Assembly (NCBI GenBank): GCA_024709185.1
Contig: JANJXE010000459.1
Span: 1 to 12,172 of the forward strand
Source: Paludibacter sp.
GTDB lineage: Bacteria > Bacteroidota > Bacteroidia > Bacteroidales > Paludibacteraceae
Length of the DNA: 12,172 nt
Direction: 5' to 3'
Positions 1-7,761 of this stretch are shown here, one piece after another. Each line of letters starts with the position of its first letter. Position 1 is the first letter of the stretch. Position numbers and translations under genes: made by a program. A model generated the notes under the pieces. It did no database searches. It was not told where the DNA came from and was given only the letters and a program-made list of their open reading frames with translations.

Positions 1-270
1 GCTCCGCGTCCACAGTTCACTGCATCGGTGCCTCAAATCAACCTGCTGGGTTATCAGGATGCTTCGTATTTCCGTATGCGTTCGGCAACACTGGGTTACA
101 CCCTGCCGAAGGCTATCATCAAAAAGGCAGGTGTCGACCGGCTCAGAATTTACCTTACAGGAACCAACCTGTTCACTCTCACCGACTTTAAGTCGTACAG
201 CCCCGAGCTTACTGCCTCCAGTTACCCGGAAGCACAATCCATTATCGTAGGTTTAAATTTAACATTCTGA
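1..270 (+). CDS. SusC/RagA-family TonB-dependent outer-membrane transporter, C-terminal fragment
   Basis: This is the 3' end of a gene that starts before the window. Frame 1 is open from base 1 to a TGA at 268-270, giving 89 residues. Visible features are typical of the last beta-strands of a SusC barrel: a segment reading DASYFRMRSATLGYTLPK, a strand with LRIYLTGTNLFTLTDFK, then YPEAQSIIVGLNLTF, ending in the aromatic residue normally needed for outer-membrane insertion. In the SusC family this barrel imports oligosaccharides using TonB energy, with a SusD lipoprotein acting as its lid. The susD gene starts 4 nt after the stop, which supports the call strongly. The plug, TonB box and most of the barrel lie outside the window, so substrate class cannot be judged from this part. 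Confidence 0.93.
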   Translation, partial: APRPQFTASVPQINLLGYQDASYFRMRSATLGYTLPKAIIKKAGVDRLRIYLTGTNLFTLTDFKSYSPELTASSYPEAQSIIVGLNLTF

Positions 271-274
271 AAAA

Positions 275-2086
275 ATGAAAAAACATATTCACCATACAGT
301 ACTGCTACTAAGTTTGCTGATTGGATTTAGCTGCAGCGACTTTCTTACCGAAGAATCGGAAACGAACTTTACGACCAACACACTTTTCAATACCCCTGAA
401 GGACTCGATAAGATGGTAGTAGCATTGTACCGCTACGAACGGGCTCTGGTCACCGCCGGCAATGCAAATGGATTTCTGGCCGCTCATCTTTGGGGCGAAA
501 GGCTCACCGATCTGGCACTGTTTACCACTGGCGACGATGCAGCTCTATGTCGTTATACCGACCCCAGCCCTACCAACAATAACATCAACACCCTGTGTTA
601 TAACACCCTTTGGAGCCGAAGATACTACATGATTGGGCGCACGAACGAAATCATCTATTATGGCGCAAAACTGGGCGATGCTGCCACCTATCCTGTTGCC
701 GAAGCATCCTTCTGGAGAGCCTATTGTTACTATGGCTTGTATTCCCGTTTTTCGAGGCTTTATCTTTCTACCCGACCAGTCACCCGCGATAACATCGGCG
801 ATATGAATTTCGTACCTGCTCATCGCGACTCGGTATTTTCACTGATGTATTCTGACCTCGACAGAGCCATACGTGGATTACCCTTAACGGTGGAGAAAAA
901 AAATACCGGCAGAATAGGACGCGCTGCTGCCCGCCACATGAAAGCCCTTGTAGCTGCCTGGGATCAAAACTGGAGCGAAGTGGCACTGCAGGTCGACTCC
1001 ATCGAAATTGAAAACACCCATTCGATGGAACCTACCAATGCCTCTATATTTAACCGTTCCAACCTGCTCGAATCGTCTGAATCACTGCTCACACTCAACT
1101 TCGACAAAGAACGGGGAGGTGGATCGGGCCATCGGCTGGGATCACAGTTTATAAGTATTGGTTTTGAAATGATTTATACCCATCAGATGGTTAACGGCGT
1201 ATTGCAACGCTACAACACCGAAAACCTGGGTCGTAACTGGGGACTGGTATTTCCCAACAGCTACCTGATGAGTTTATATCCCGCTAATGATAAACGGTTG
1301 AGTGCGTATTACAAGACCCACTATACCTATCAGAATCCCAATGCACTGATAACCATACCCGTTCGGGAAAAGAAAACCACACCTGCCGCAGCAGGGGGCA
1401 TGGAATACTGGACCACCAGCAACGATGGCACAACTCCTTATACCGTAAAAATCGGCGACACCATCGTTGGCCGCGACCTCCCGGCAGCCGGTCGTGCAAA
1501 AGTCGATCGCCGGCAAATTCTGCCTTCTTCGATAAAGTATGCCGACCTGTGGACCAAACCCATCGATACTGATGGTGGAAGCTCAAGTTTCAAAGATATC
1601 ATGATTTTCCGCCTTTCCGAAAGCTTCCTGCTAGGTGCCGAAGCCTACTTCCACCTGGGTAATCAGGGAAAAGCGCAGTACTACTACAACAAAACCTGGG
1701 TTCGGGCAGGTAATAATCCGGTATCGAACGTTACTTTCGACATGATTCGCGACGAAAATGCACGCGAACTGGCTTTCGAAGGCCGCAGGTGGGACTTCCT
1801 GAAACGAAACGGCATCTGGTTCGAACAAATGAAAAGCTATGCGGGCGACTTCACTAAATGGCCGGGATCGACACTCACCGATTTCAATCGCACCAGCTAT
1901 GGTGTTTCCGATGGCCGCGACCCCCGTTTTGCTCCTAAAGCTGAGTATTATATCGATTTCAATGGCTCCGACAACGATGTACTGGTTCGATTCAATGTAA
2001 AACCCATCCACGTGAACTGGCCGATACCGCAAACACAAATCGATGCCATGGGTCCTGGATTCCCGCAAACCGAAGGTTACAATTAA
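275..2086 (+). CDS. SusD/RagB-family glycan-binding outer-membrane lipoprotein
   Basis: This 603-residue protein is the surface glycan-binding partner of the preceding SusC and helps load oligosaccharides into the transporter. The N-terminus is a lipoprotein signal: a basic start (MKKHIHH), a hydrophobic core, and a cysteine at about residue 20 (GFSCSDF) followed by acidic residues, as is common for surface-exported Bacteroidota lipoproteins. The C-terminal SusD signature is clear around residues 490-511, with RDENARELAFEGRRWDFLKR. The end, with WPIPQTQIDAMG and a terminal GYN, is the usual SusD finish. Length is slightly above the common 500-600 residues. ATG 275 is chosen because it starts the signal peptide and lies 4 nt after the susC stop; no clear Shine-Dalgarno site is present, which is normal in this phylum. 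The ligand cannot be inferred from sequence. Confidence 0.96.
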   Translation: MKKHIHHTVLLLSLLIGFSCSDFLTEESETNFTTNTLFNTPEGLDKMVVALYRYERALVTAGNANGFLAAHLWGERLTDLALFTTGDDAALCRYTDPSPTNNNINTLCYNTLWSRRYYMIGRTNEIIYYGAKLGDAATYPVAEASFWRAYCYYGLYSRFSRLYLSTRPVTRDNIGDMNFVPAHRDSVFSLMYSDLDRAIRGLPLTVEKKNTGRIGRAAARHMKALVAAWDQNWSEVALQVDSIEIENTHSMEPTNASIFNRSNLLESSESLLTLNFDKERGGGSGHRLGSQFISIGFEMIYTHQMVNGVLQRYNTENLGRNWGLVFPNSYLMSLYPANDKRLSAYYKTHYTYQNPNALITIPVREKKTTPAAAGGMEYWTTSNDGTTPYTVKIGDTIVGRDLPAAGRAKVDRRQILPSSIKYADLWTKPIDTDGGSSSFKDIMIFRLSESFLLGAEAYFHLGNQGKAQYYYNKTWVRAGNNPVSNVTFDMIRDENARELAFEGRRWDFLKRNGIWFEQMKSYAGDFTKWPGSTLTDFNRTSYGVSDGRDPRFAPKAEYYIDFNGSDNDVLVRFNVKPIHVNWPIPQTQIDAMGPGFPQTEGYN

Positions 2087-2094
2087 TTCTTTTA

Positions 2095-2129
2095 CGCTCC
2101 GCCGGTAAAAATAATTATCCGGCGGAGCG
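2095..2129 (+). terminator. Perfect 11-bp GC-rich hairpin between susD and the enzyme genes
   Basis: An exact inverted repeat pairs CGCTCCGCCGG (2095-2105) with CCGGCGGAGCG (2119-2129) around a 13-nt AT-rich loop. It starts 8 nt after the susD stop and ends 17 nt before the next ATG. A broken T tract (TTATTTT, 2136-2142) follows. The structure is certain; its role is inferred. It could be a partial terminator or an RNA-processing/stability element that leaves more susCD transcript than downstream enzyme transcript. A full terminator is less likely, because the following genes are closely packed, belong to the same PUL and have no room for a separate promoter other than within this 60-nt gap. 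Confidence 0.6.
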
Positions 2130-2146
2130 AACAACTTATTTTCGCT

Positions 2147-4525
2147 ATGCTTAAAATAACAACTCTTCTTACTTTTTTTCTCCTGATTTCGCAGTTAAGT
2201 GCTGCACAACGGATTAATCCTACAGCCGATGGTTACATCTACATGAGTGGGGCCAACATGGGAACCAATTACGGTACCGAGTCGCAACTGCGAAGCCGCT
2301 ATTCGCGCGATGCTCAGTTCACCCGGCAGTCGTATATCCGGTTCGACATCAGCGCCATGAATGCCGAATATTCGTCGGTGACCTTTAATATTTATGGTAA
2401 ATCCAACGCATCGAAACTGGTGGATGTGTTCAGTGCGTTTGGAAACTGGACCGATACATCACTCAGGGGTAGTGCCAATGGCAAACCATCGCTCAGCGAT
2501 TTTGTGGGAACCTTTCGGGTAAGCACAACTGACCAATACTACACGGTCGAAATGGCACCCTACATCAATCATCTCCGCAAACAAGGAGTTCAATCAGTCA
2601 CACTGGTGGTCGCTGACCGCATTCAGCAGGACCATGCCGTCGAAGCTTTTTATCATTCCAAAGAAAACAGCTCAGGTAACACTCCTTATTTACAATTCAC
2701 CGCTACAGCATCAGCGGCATCGGCTTACGACACACCCAACATTATCTATGTGGATGCCGAAGAAGGCAACGATTTAGCATCGGGTTTATCGCCAGCCGAA
2801 GCCTGGAAAACACTGGAACGTGCCGGACAACACTTTTTCAAATCGGAAGATAAGTTAGTGTTCCGCAGAGGTTCTGTATTTAAGGGATCCCTTTTTGTGA
2901 AACACCTGAAAAACAGCAATGCCCTCTTCGAGATTAGCAGTTATGGCAACGGAAACCTTCCTGTACTTGATGCAGAGGGCAACGAATATTACACCCTGAA
3001 AATGTTTAACCAATCCAACATTCTGATTCAGGACCTCGAAATCACCAATTTTTCGGAAGAAGTTCCGGTAATTCGTCGCGGCATTTTCTGCCATGCCGAG
3101 GATGCGGGTGAAATTAAAAACGTTCATTTCAAAGGGCTGAAACTATCGAACATCAATGGCAGCCTTACCACCGACGATGGCGACCTGCTCGGCAAAAGCA
3201 GTTGTGGCATTTTCTCCGAAATTACAGGCAATAATGTGCCTACCCGCTGGAATGGCTATACCATGGAGAACTGCCATTTCTACCGTGTCGATCGTCATGG
3301 AGCAGCGAATCAATCCACCTGGCAAAACCGCACATTAACCACCAACACCAACTGGCACCCAAGTCTCAACATGCATTTCAAAGGAAACACCTTTGAAGAA
3401 TGTGCATCCGACGGATTGATTGTCAGAGTGGCCCATAAACCCATCATGGAATACAATCTTTTTACCCGGTGCAGCTATAAACTTTCCGGAAATGCCTGCT
3501 TCTCGTTCAATACCGACAGCGCCATCTGGCAATTCAACGAATCACGTTATACTATTTACCAAACCGGCGATCACGATGCAGGAGGTTTCGACAGCGACTA
3601 CAAATCGAAACACACCATCATCCAGTACAACTATTCGCACAACAACGAGTACGGAGGAATTCTTATTACCGGAGGTCCGTCTTCCTACGGAGGATTCAAT
3701 GAAGGAACACTGGTGAGGCACAATATCTTCTACAACAACGGGCACCATGGCATCCGGCTGTCAGGAATGGTAACCAATTGCCGCATTTACAACAACACCA
3801 GCTACAACGACGACAACACCAAAGAGCCAACACAGCCCTACGACGAGTACGGCAATTTCCGTATGCATTATCATAAAAACTGGGGAGGATGGCCATCGAA
3901 CACCCGCTACAGCAACAATATTTACTATTACCTGAACAGCAAAAAGAGAGGTGTACAGGATTTAAGCACCAGTTCGAGCCCCGGAACAGTATTTTCGCAC
4001 AACCTCATTCACGGCACCAATATCGGAAGCTACCCCAACGATGCTAAAGCCCTGCGTGCCGACCCACTGTTTGCGCAGGATGTAACAACAGCAGGCGAAG
4101 GATTGAACGAAATGAAGAAATTCATGCTGCGGTCAGGCTCTCCTTGTATCGATTACGGTACCAGCATCACAGGTGCCGCAACAGTCGATTTCGCAGGTAA
4201 TCAGGTACCCATCAATGGCATTCCCGACCTGGGAGCTTTCGAATACAATCCCACATCATCGGCACACACTATCGACCAGGAAACATCAGGCATTATCATA
4301 AAAGGAAATCCGGTAACCGACACCCTGCTTTTCGATTATACACAACACGCTTCCACACCCATCACAATTCGTGTGCTGAGCATTCAGGGTAAAACAGTGC
4401 ACGAAAGCAAACAGGAAGGAATCTCTCCCTATTCAGTGGAAGTGGGTTCACTGGCTACAGGAGCATATATCCTGCAGGTAGAGCAGGACGAGAAGACAGG
4501 GACAGTTTTATTTATGAAACTTTAA
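2147..4525 (+). CDS. Secreted DNRLRE/CBM96-like + right-handed beta-helix protein with T9SS sorting domain
   Basis: This 792-residue protein is probably exported and presented outside the cell. Residues 1 to about 20 are a signal peptide ending near LSAAQ. Residues about 22-190 resemble the DNRLRE/CBM96 carbohydrate-binding fold: an N.G....LR.R block, SYIRFDIS, and near its end FYHSKENSSG. Residues about 199-700 are a right-handed parallel beta-helix that opens with IIYVDAEEGNDLASGLSP and continues with repeated turns rich in Asn and aromatic residues (for example NILIQDLEITNF, TLVRHNIFYNNGHHGIRLSG). Residues about 716-792 resemble a type A T9SS sorting domain (IRVLSIQGKTVHES, then LATGAYILQVE). 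Beta-helix proteins of this layout include polysaccharide lyases and some glycosidases, but I cannot place a catalytic site, so activity is left open. It lies in the PUL operon, 7 nt before the GH3 gene. Confidence 0.85.
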   Translation: MLKITTLLTFFLLISQLSAAQRINPTADGYIYMSGANMGTNYGTESQLRSRYSRDAQFTRQSYIRFDISAMNAEYSSVTFNIYGKSNASKLVDVFSAFGNWTDTSLRGSANGKPSLSDFVGTFRVSTTDQYYTVEMAPYINHLRKQGVQSVTLVVADRIQQDHAVEAFYHSKENSSGNTPYLQFTATASAASAYDTPNIIYVDAEEGNDLASGLSPAEAWKTLERAGQHFFKSEDKLVFRRGSVFKGSLFVKHLKNSNALFEISSYGNGNLPVLDAEGNEYYTLKMFNQSNILIQDLEITNFSEEVPVIRRGIFCHAEDAGEIKNVHFKGLKLSNINGSLTTDDGDLLGKSSCGIFSEITGNNVPTRWNGYTMENCHFYRVDRHGAANQSTWQNRTLTTNTNWHPSLNMHFKGNTFEECASDGLIVRVAHKPIMEYNLFTRCSYKLSGNACFSFNTDSAIWQFNESRYTIYQTGDHDAGGFDSDYKSKHTIIQYNYSHNNEYGGILITGGPSSYGGFNEGTLVRHNIFYNNGHHGIRLSGMVTNCRIYNNTSYNDDNTKEPTQPYDEYGNFRMHYHKNWGGWPSNTRYSNNIYYYLNSKKRGVQDLSTSSSPGTVFSHNLIHGTNIGSYPNDAKALRADPLFAQDVTTAGEGLNEMKKFMLRSGSPCIDYGTSITGAATVDFAGNQVPINGIPDLGAFEYNPTSSAHTIDQETSGIIIKGNPVTDTLLFDYTQHASTPITIRVLSIQGKTVHESKQEGISPYSVEVGSLATGAYILQVEQDEKTGTVLFMKL

Positions 4526-4532
4526 AATTAAA

Positions 4533-6776
4533 ATGAGAACACTTAGTATACTACTGGTTATTTCGATTATATGTTCTGAATTCATTCCTGTAAGCGGGAG
4601 CCAGGCAAATGCCAACTCATCCGGCAACAGTGATTTTTGCCTGCAGTTACTTCAACAAATGACCCTTGAAGAAAAAATCGGACAGCTCCATCAGCTAAGC
4701 CTGAGAGGCGATATCGGCGAAGAAACTAAAAAAGCCATCAGGGCAGGCAAAGTTGGTTCTGTTATCAATATAGAACCCCGTTACATGAACCAGGTTCAAG
4801 AGCTTGCTGAAAAAGAAAGCAGACTGAAGATCCCTCTGTTGTATGGACGGGATGTCATTCACGGTTACAAAACCATTTTTCCAATCCCGCTGGGTCAGGC
4901 TGCCACCTTCAACCCCGGCATCGTGCGTGAAGGTGCCCGCATTGCAGCTACCGAGGCCTATTCGGAAGGTATTCGCTGGACTTTTGCGCCCATGCTCGAT
5001 ATTTCGAAGGATGCCCGCTGGGGGCGAATTGCGGAAAGCCTTGGCGAAGACCCTTACCTAAGCTCTGTACTGGGTGCGGCCATGATCGAAGGCTTTCAGG
5101 GAAAGAGTCTCGCCGATAAATACTCGATTGCGGCCTGTGCCAAGCATTTTGTGGGATATGGAGCAGCAGAAGGCGGAAGAGATTATAACTCTACCAACAT
5201 ACCTCCGGTGCTGATGCACAACGTGTACCTGGCACCTTTTCGTGCAGCCAACCAGGCAGGTGCTGCCAGTTTTATGGCTTCATTCAACGACAACGACGGC
5301 ATTCCGCTTACCGGCGACACAGAATTGCTTAGAAATGTCCTGAAAAACAAGTGGCAATTCCCCGGAGTGGTGGTATCGGACTGGAATGCCATCAACGAAA
5401 TGATAAAACACGGTTTTGCAACCAACCGCACCGAAGCCGCACTCAAAGCACTGCAGGCAGGCATCGACATCGACATGATGAGCTCGGCCTATACCAACGA
5501 GCTGCAACAGTTGATAGCCGCCGATAGCAGTCTGATGACTCTGCTCGACGATGCCGTACTGCGTGTACTGCGCATGAAACAACAGCTCGGACTGTTCGAA
5601 AAACCGTATAACGAAGCCAATCCATCGCTGCTGTATGCCGCCAGCCACCTCGAAAGTGCCCGTCAGGCCGCCGAAGAATCGTTTGTACTTCTGAAAAACA
5701 ACAACCTGCTTCCCCTAAAGCCGGAATGGAATACCCTGGCTGTCATTGGCCCTATGGCCGATGCACCCCACGACCAGCTGGGTACCTGGGTTTTCGACGG
5801 CGAAAAAGATAAAACCATCACCCCGCTCCGGGCGTTGCGTGAATATACCGGCCGAAAGCTTCGCATTCTGTATGAACCCGGACTGGAATATACGCGGGAT
5901 TTGAGCCGAAAGGGCCTGAAGAAAGCGGTAGAGACAGCCCAAAAAAGTGATATTGTACTTCTTTTCCTGGGTGAAGAATCCATTCTTAGTGGAGAAGCTC
6001 ACAGCATGGCCGATCTAAACCTGGTGGGACTACAATCGGAACTGGTTGCTGAAATCAGTAAAACAGGCAAACCCCTTGTGTTGGTGGTAATGGCCGGTAG
6101 GCCACTCACTATCGAAAAAGAAATCGAACAAGCCGGCGCGGTGCTCTATGGTTTTCATCCCGGTACAATGGGGGGACCCGCCATTGCACGCATTCTTTTG
6201 GGAGATGTAAATCCATCCGGAAAATTACCGGTAAGCTTTCCACGACACACAGGGCAGATTCCGGTACACTACAATCATAATAACACCGGACGGCCGGCTC
6301 CCGAAAAGCTACCTTCGTTGTACGAAATACCCCGCGAGGCGAAGCAAACATCGCTGGGCAACACTTCTTTCTATCTCGATTATGGCTTTCGTCCCTTATT
6401 CCCCTTTGGTTATGGACTATCATATACCCGGTTCGAATACTCCGATTTCAAAATTACAAGAAATGAGCTCCACAGCTCAGGCGAAATCAGCTTTAGCGTA
6501 AAGCTCCGGAATACCGGCAACTATACCGGCACCGAAGTCGTGCAGCTCTACGTGCAGGATGTGGTCGCATCGGTAGCACGTCCGGTAAAAGAACTTAAAC
6601 GCTTCGAACGCGTACAGCTCAAACCCGGTGAACAAAAAGAAGTAGTATTTACGCTTATCACCGACGATTTGTCGTTTTATGGACGCGATCTGGTAAAAAC
6701 AATCGAAAAAGGACTATTCAGAACCTGGGTGGGCACCGACAGTTCACAGGGTTTACAACTGGAATTTAAATATTAA
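4533..6776 (+). CDS. Glycoside hydrolase family 3 beta-glycosidase (BglX-like, with Fn3-like C-terminal domain)
   Basis: This 747-residue enzyme is a full-length three-domain GH3, most likely a retaining exo-beta-glucosidase or beta-xylosidase releasing monosaccharides from imported oligosaccharides. Visible motifs are MTLEEKIGQL at the start of the mature protein, GRDVIHGY with the sugar-binding Asp at about 107, DARWGRIAESLGEDP, the KHF motif at about 204-206, and VVVSDW, whose Asp283 is the expected nucleophile. In the second domain, GEESILSGEAHS contains the likely acid/base Glu (about 488). The C-terminus has an Fn3-like domain (LRNTGNYTGTEVVQLYV, then PVKELKRF). The N-terminus is a signal peptide; its Cys at about 15 is preceded by Ile-Ile, which does not fit a lipobox, so a soluble periplasmic enzyme is expected. 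There is no T9SS tail, unlike both flanking gene products. Exact sugar specificity is not readable. Confidence 0.95.
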   Translation: MRTLSILLVISIICSEFIPVSGSQANANSSGNSDFCLQLLQQMTLEEKIGQLHQLSLRGDIGEETKKAIRAGKVGSVINIEPRYMNQVQELAEKESRLKIPLLYGRDVIHGYKTIFPIPLGQAATFNPGIVREGARIAATEAYSEGIRWTFAPMLDISKDARWGRIAESLGEDPYLSSVLGAAMIEGFQGKSLADKYSIAACAKHFVGYGAAEGGRDYNSTNIPPVLMHNVYLAPFRAANQAGAASFMASFNDNDGIPLTGDTELLRNVLKNKWQFPGVVVSDWNAINEMIKHGFATNRTEAALKALQAGIDIDMMSSAYTNELQQLIAADSSLMTLLDDAVLRVLRMKQQLGLFEKPYNEANPSLLYAASHLESARQAAEESFVLLKNNNLLPLKPEWNTLAVIGPMADAPHDQLGTWVFDGEKDKTITPLRALREYTGRKLRILYEPGLEYTRDLSRKGLKKAVETAQKSDIVLLFLGEESILSGEAHSMADLNLVGLQSELVAEISKTGKPLVLVVMAGRPLTIEKEIEQAGAVLYGFHPGTMGGPAIARILLGDVNPSGKLPVSFPRHTGQIPVHYNHNNTGRPAPEKLPSLYEIPREAKQTSLGNTSFYLDYGFRPLFPFGYGLSYTRFEYSDFKITRNELHSSGEISFSVKLRNTGNYTGTEVVQLYVQDVVASVARPVKELKRFERVQLKPGEQKEVVFTLITDDLSFYGRDLVKTIEKGLFRTWVGTDSSQGLQLEFKY

Positions 6777-6801
6777 TATTTCACCTTAAAATTATATCAT
6801 C

Positions 6802-7632
6802 ATGAACATCAAAACTTTATTTTTTGCTATTTTGATTCTTGGAGTACAGGAAGCCAGTTCACAGACTTTCTCAACGGGACCAACCGACGATTCCTACTTC
6901 TACTTTCACAGCTCCAAAACCGACAATTTCGGCAGTGATGGACTTCTACGTACCCGGTTCAGTACATCAGGAGAATTCAGAACCGATGTGGCCATAAAGT
7001 TCGATATTTCAGCTTCTACCCTCACGCCACCTTACGACAAGGTGGTGTTGAATCTCTATGGTACCGACGATGGAGTAGTTTGTCCGGTTCGCATCCTAAA
7101 AATCGCTTCAACCTATACCAATTACAACTGGACCGAATCGACCATCAACGGAGCTTTACGTCCGGGTACCAATTTTGCATCCGACAGCATTGCACAGTTG
7201 AACTTTGAAGGCGATTTTGTAACGAAATACCACGAATGGGATATAACAAACTGGGTGAACTCCGAAAAAGCAGCCGGACGAAACATCATTAACCTGCATA
7301 TCCGTCAGATGTCGGTTACAGGAACTACTTTCAACGACCCGATTTTCTTCCATTCGAAAGAAAATACCAGTGGTTTTCAACCTCTTTTGGTACTTCAAAA
7401 TGTACAAAGCGGGCTATCATCGTTGCAACATAAAACTGCATGGGCCTATGTAATCGATGGATGTTTGCAGCTCACAGACCCCTCAGTTGCAGATAAAAAC
7501 ATCAATATTTACTCGCCTTCGGGTAGTTTAGTGAAGCAAATTGCAGCATCGGATACACAAAAACGAATTGGCGATTTAAAGGGTATTTTTATTATCAGGG
7601 CCGGAGATAAGAGTATGAAGCTGACCCTATAA
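6802..7632 (+). CDS. Small secreted DNRLRE/CBM96-like protein with T9SS sorting domain
   Basis: This 276-residue protein appears to be a stand-alone carbohydrate-binding protein. A signal peptide (MNIKTLFFAILILGVQEASS) is followed by one DNRLRE/CBM96-like domain at about residues 22-200: TDNFGSDGLLRTRFS, AIKFDIS, a central NWTESTING segment and FFHSKENTSG near the end. The remaining residues, about 215-276, look like a short T9SS sorting domain (INIYSPSGSLVKQI, then LKGIFIIRAGDKSMKLTL). It shares its domain type and the near-identical HSKEN(S/T)SG block with the N-terminal part of the beta-helix protein encoded two genes upstream, but has no enzymatic module. Its place 25 nt after the GH3 stop suggests the last gene of the PUL operon. 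A role in surface glycan capture is inferred; no ligand is shown by the sequence. Confidence 0.82.
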   Translation: MNIKTLFFAILILGVQEASSQTFSTGPTDDSYFYFHSSKTDNFGSDGLLRTRFSTSGEFRTDVAIKFDISASTLTPPYDKVVLNLYGTDDGVVCPVRILKIASTYTNYNWTESTINGALRPGTNFASDSIAQLNFEGDFVTKYHEWDITNWVNSEKAAGRNIINLHIRQMSVTGTTFNDPIFFHSKENTSGFQPLLVLQNVQSGLSSLQHKTAWAYVIDGCLQLTDPSVADKNINIYSPSGSLVKQIAASDTQKRIGDLKGIFIIRAGDKSMKLTL

Positions 7633-7660
7633 GCACTTGAAATTATTAACATTTAATAAA

Positions 7661-7681
7661 AAACTTTCTGATTAAAAGTTT
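7661..7681 (+). terminator. Weak AT-rich inverted repeat after the PUL operon
   Basis: AAACTTT (7661-7667) pairs exactly with AAAGTTT (7675-7681) around a 7-nt loop, 28 nt after the stop of the last PUL gene. The stem is only 7 bp with one G-C pair, and no T run follows on the + strand, so it is a poor intrinsic terminator. It is listed because it is the only stem in the gap where a PUL transcript would be expected to end. Confidence 0.2.
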
Positions 7682-7707
7682 CAATCCGAAAAACAATAAA
7701 ATTCCAC

Positions 7708-7715
7708 TATTTTTG
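7708..7715 (+). promoter_or_regulatory. Candidate Bacteroidota -7 promoter element before the oxidoreductase gene
   Basis: TATTTTTG matches the Bacteroidota -7 consensus TAnnTTTG exactly. It lies 46 nt upstream of the ATG at 7762, in the longest intergenic gap of the + strand genes (7633-7761, 129 nt). No good -33 TTTG element is seen at the usual spacing; the nearest, TTTC at 7679-7682, is too far upstream. In an AT-rich gap such a match can arise by chance, so this is a candidate only. If real, the oxidoreductase gene group is transcribed separately from the PUL. Confidence 0.35.
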
Positions 7716-7749
7716 TTGGCTATTAAAGTACCCACTATCGATACCAATC

Positions 7750-7759
7750 TTTTTTTTTT
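7750..7759 (+). promoter_or_regulatory. Run of 10 T directly upstream of a start codon
   Basis: Ten consecutive T residues end 2 nt before the ATG at 7762, occupying the place where a Shine-Dalgarno site would be. A U-rich leader could bind ribosomal protein S1 or a regulator, or vary in length by replication slippage and so change translation. It lies outside the reading frame, so length changes would not break the protein. Confidence 0.4.
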
Positions 7760-7761
7760 GG

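Noticed and set aside
1631..2134. Antisense open frame opposite the end of susD, running over the hairpin
   Set aside because: The susD reading frame has the family's C-terminal signature throughout; the antisense product has no signal, domain or plausible start context.
2147..4525. Calling the beta-helix protein an alginate lyase (PL6) because CBM96-like domains have been linked to alginate
   Set aside because: No PL6 catalytic residues could be placed, and a GH3 as partner enzyme does not point to alginate.
4533..4620. Possible lipoprotein signal on the GH3 protein because of a Cys near residue 15
   Set aside because: The residues before the Cys are Ile-Ile, which does not meet the lipobox requirement for a small residue at -1; a standard signal peptide fits better.
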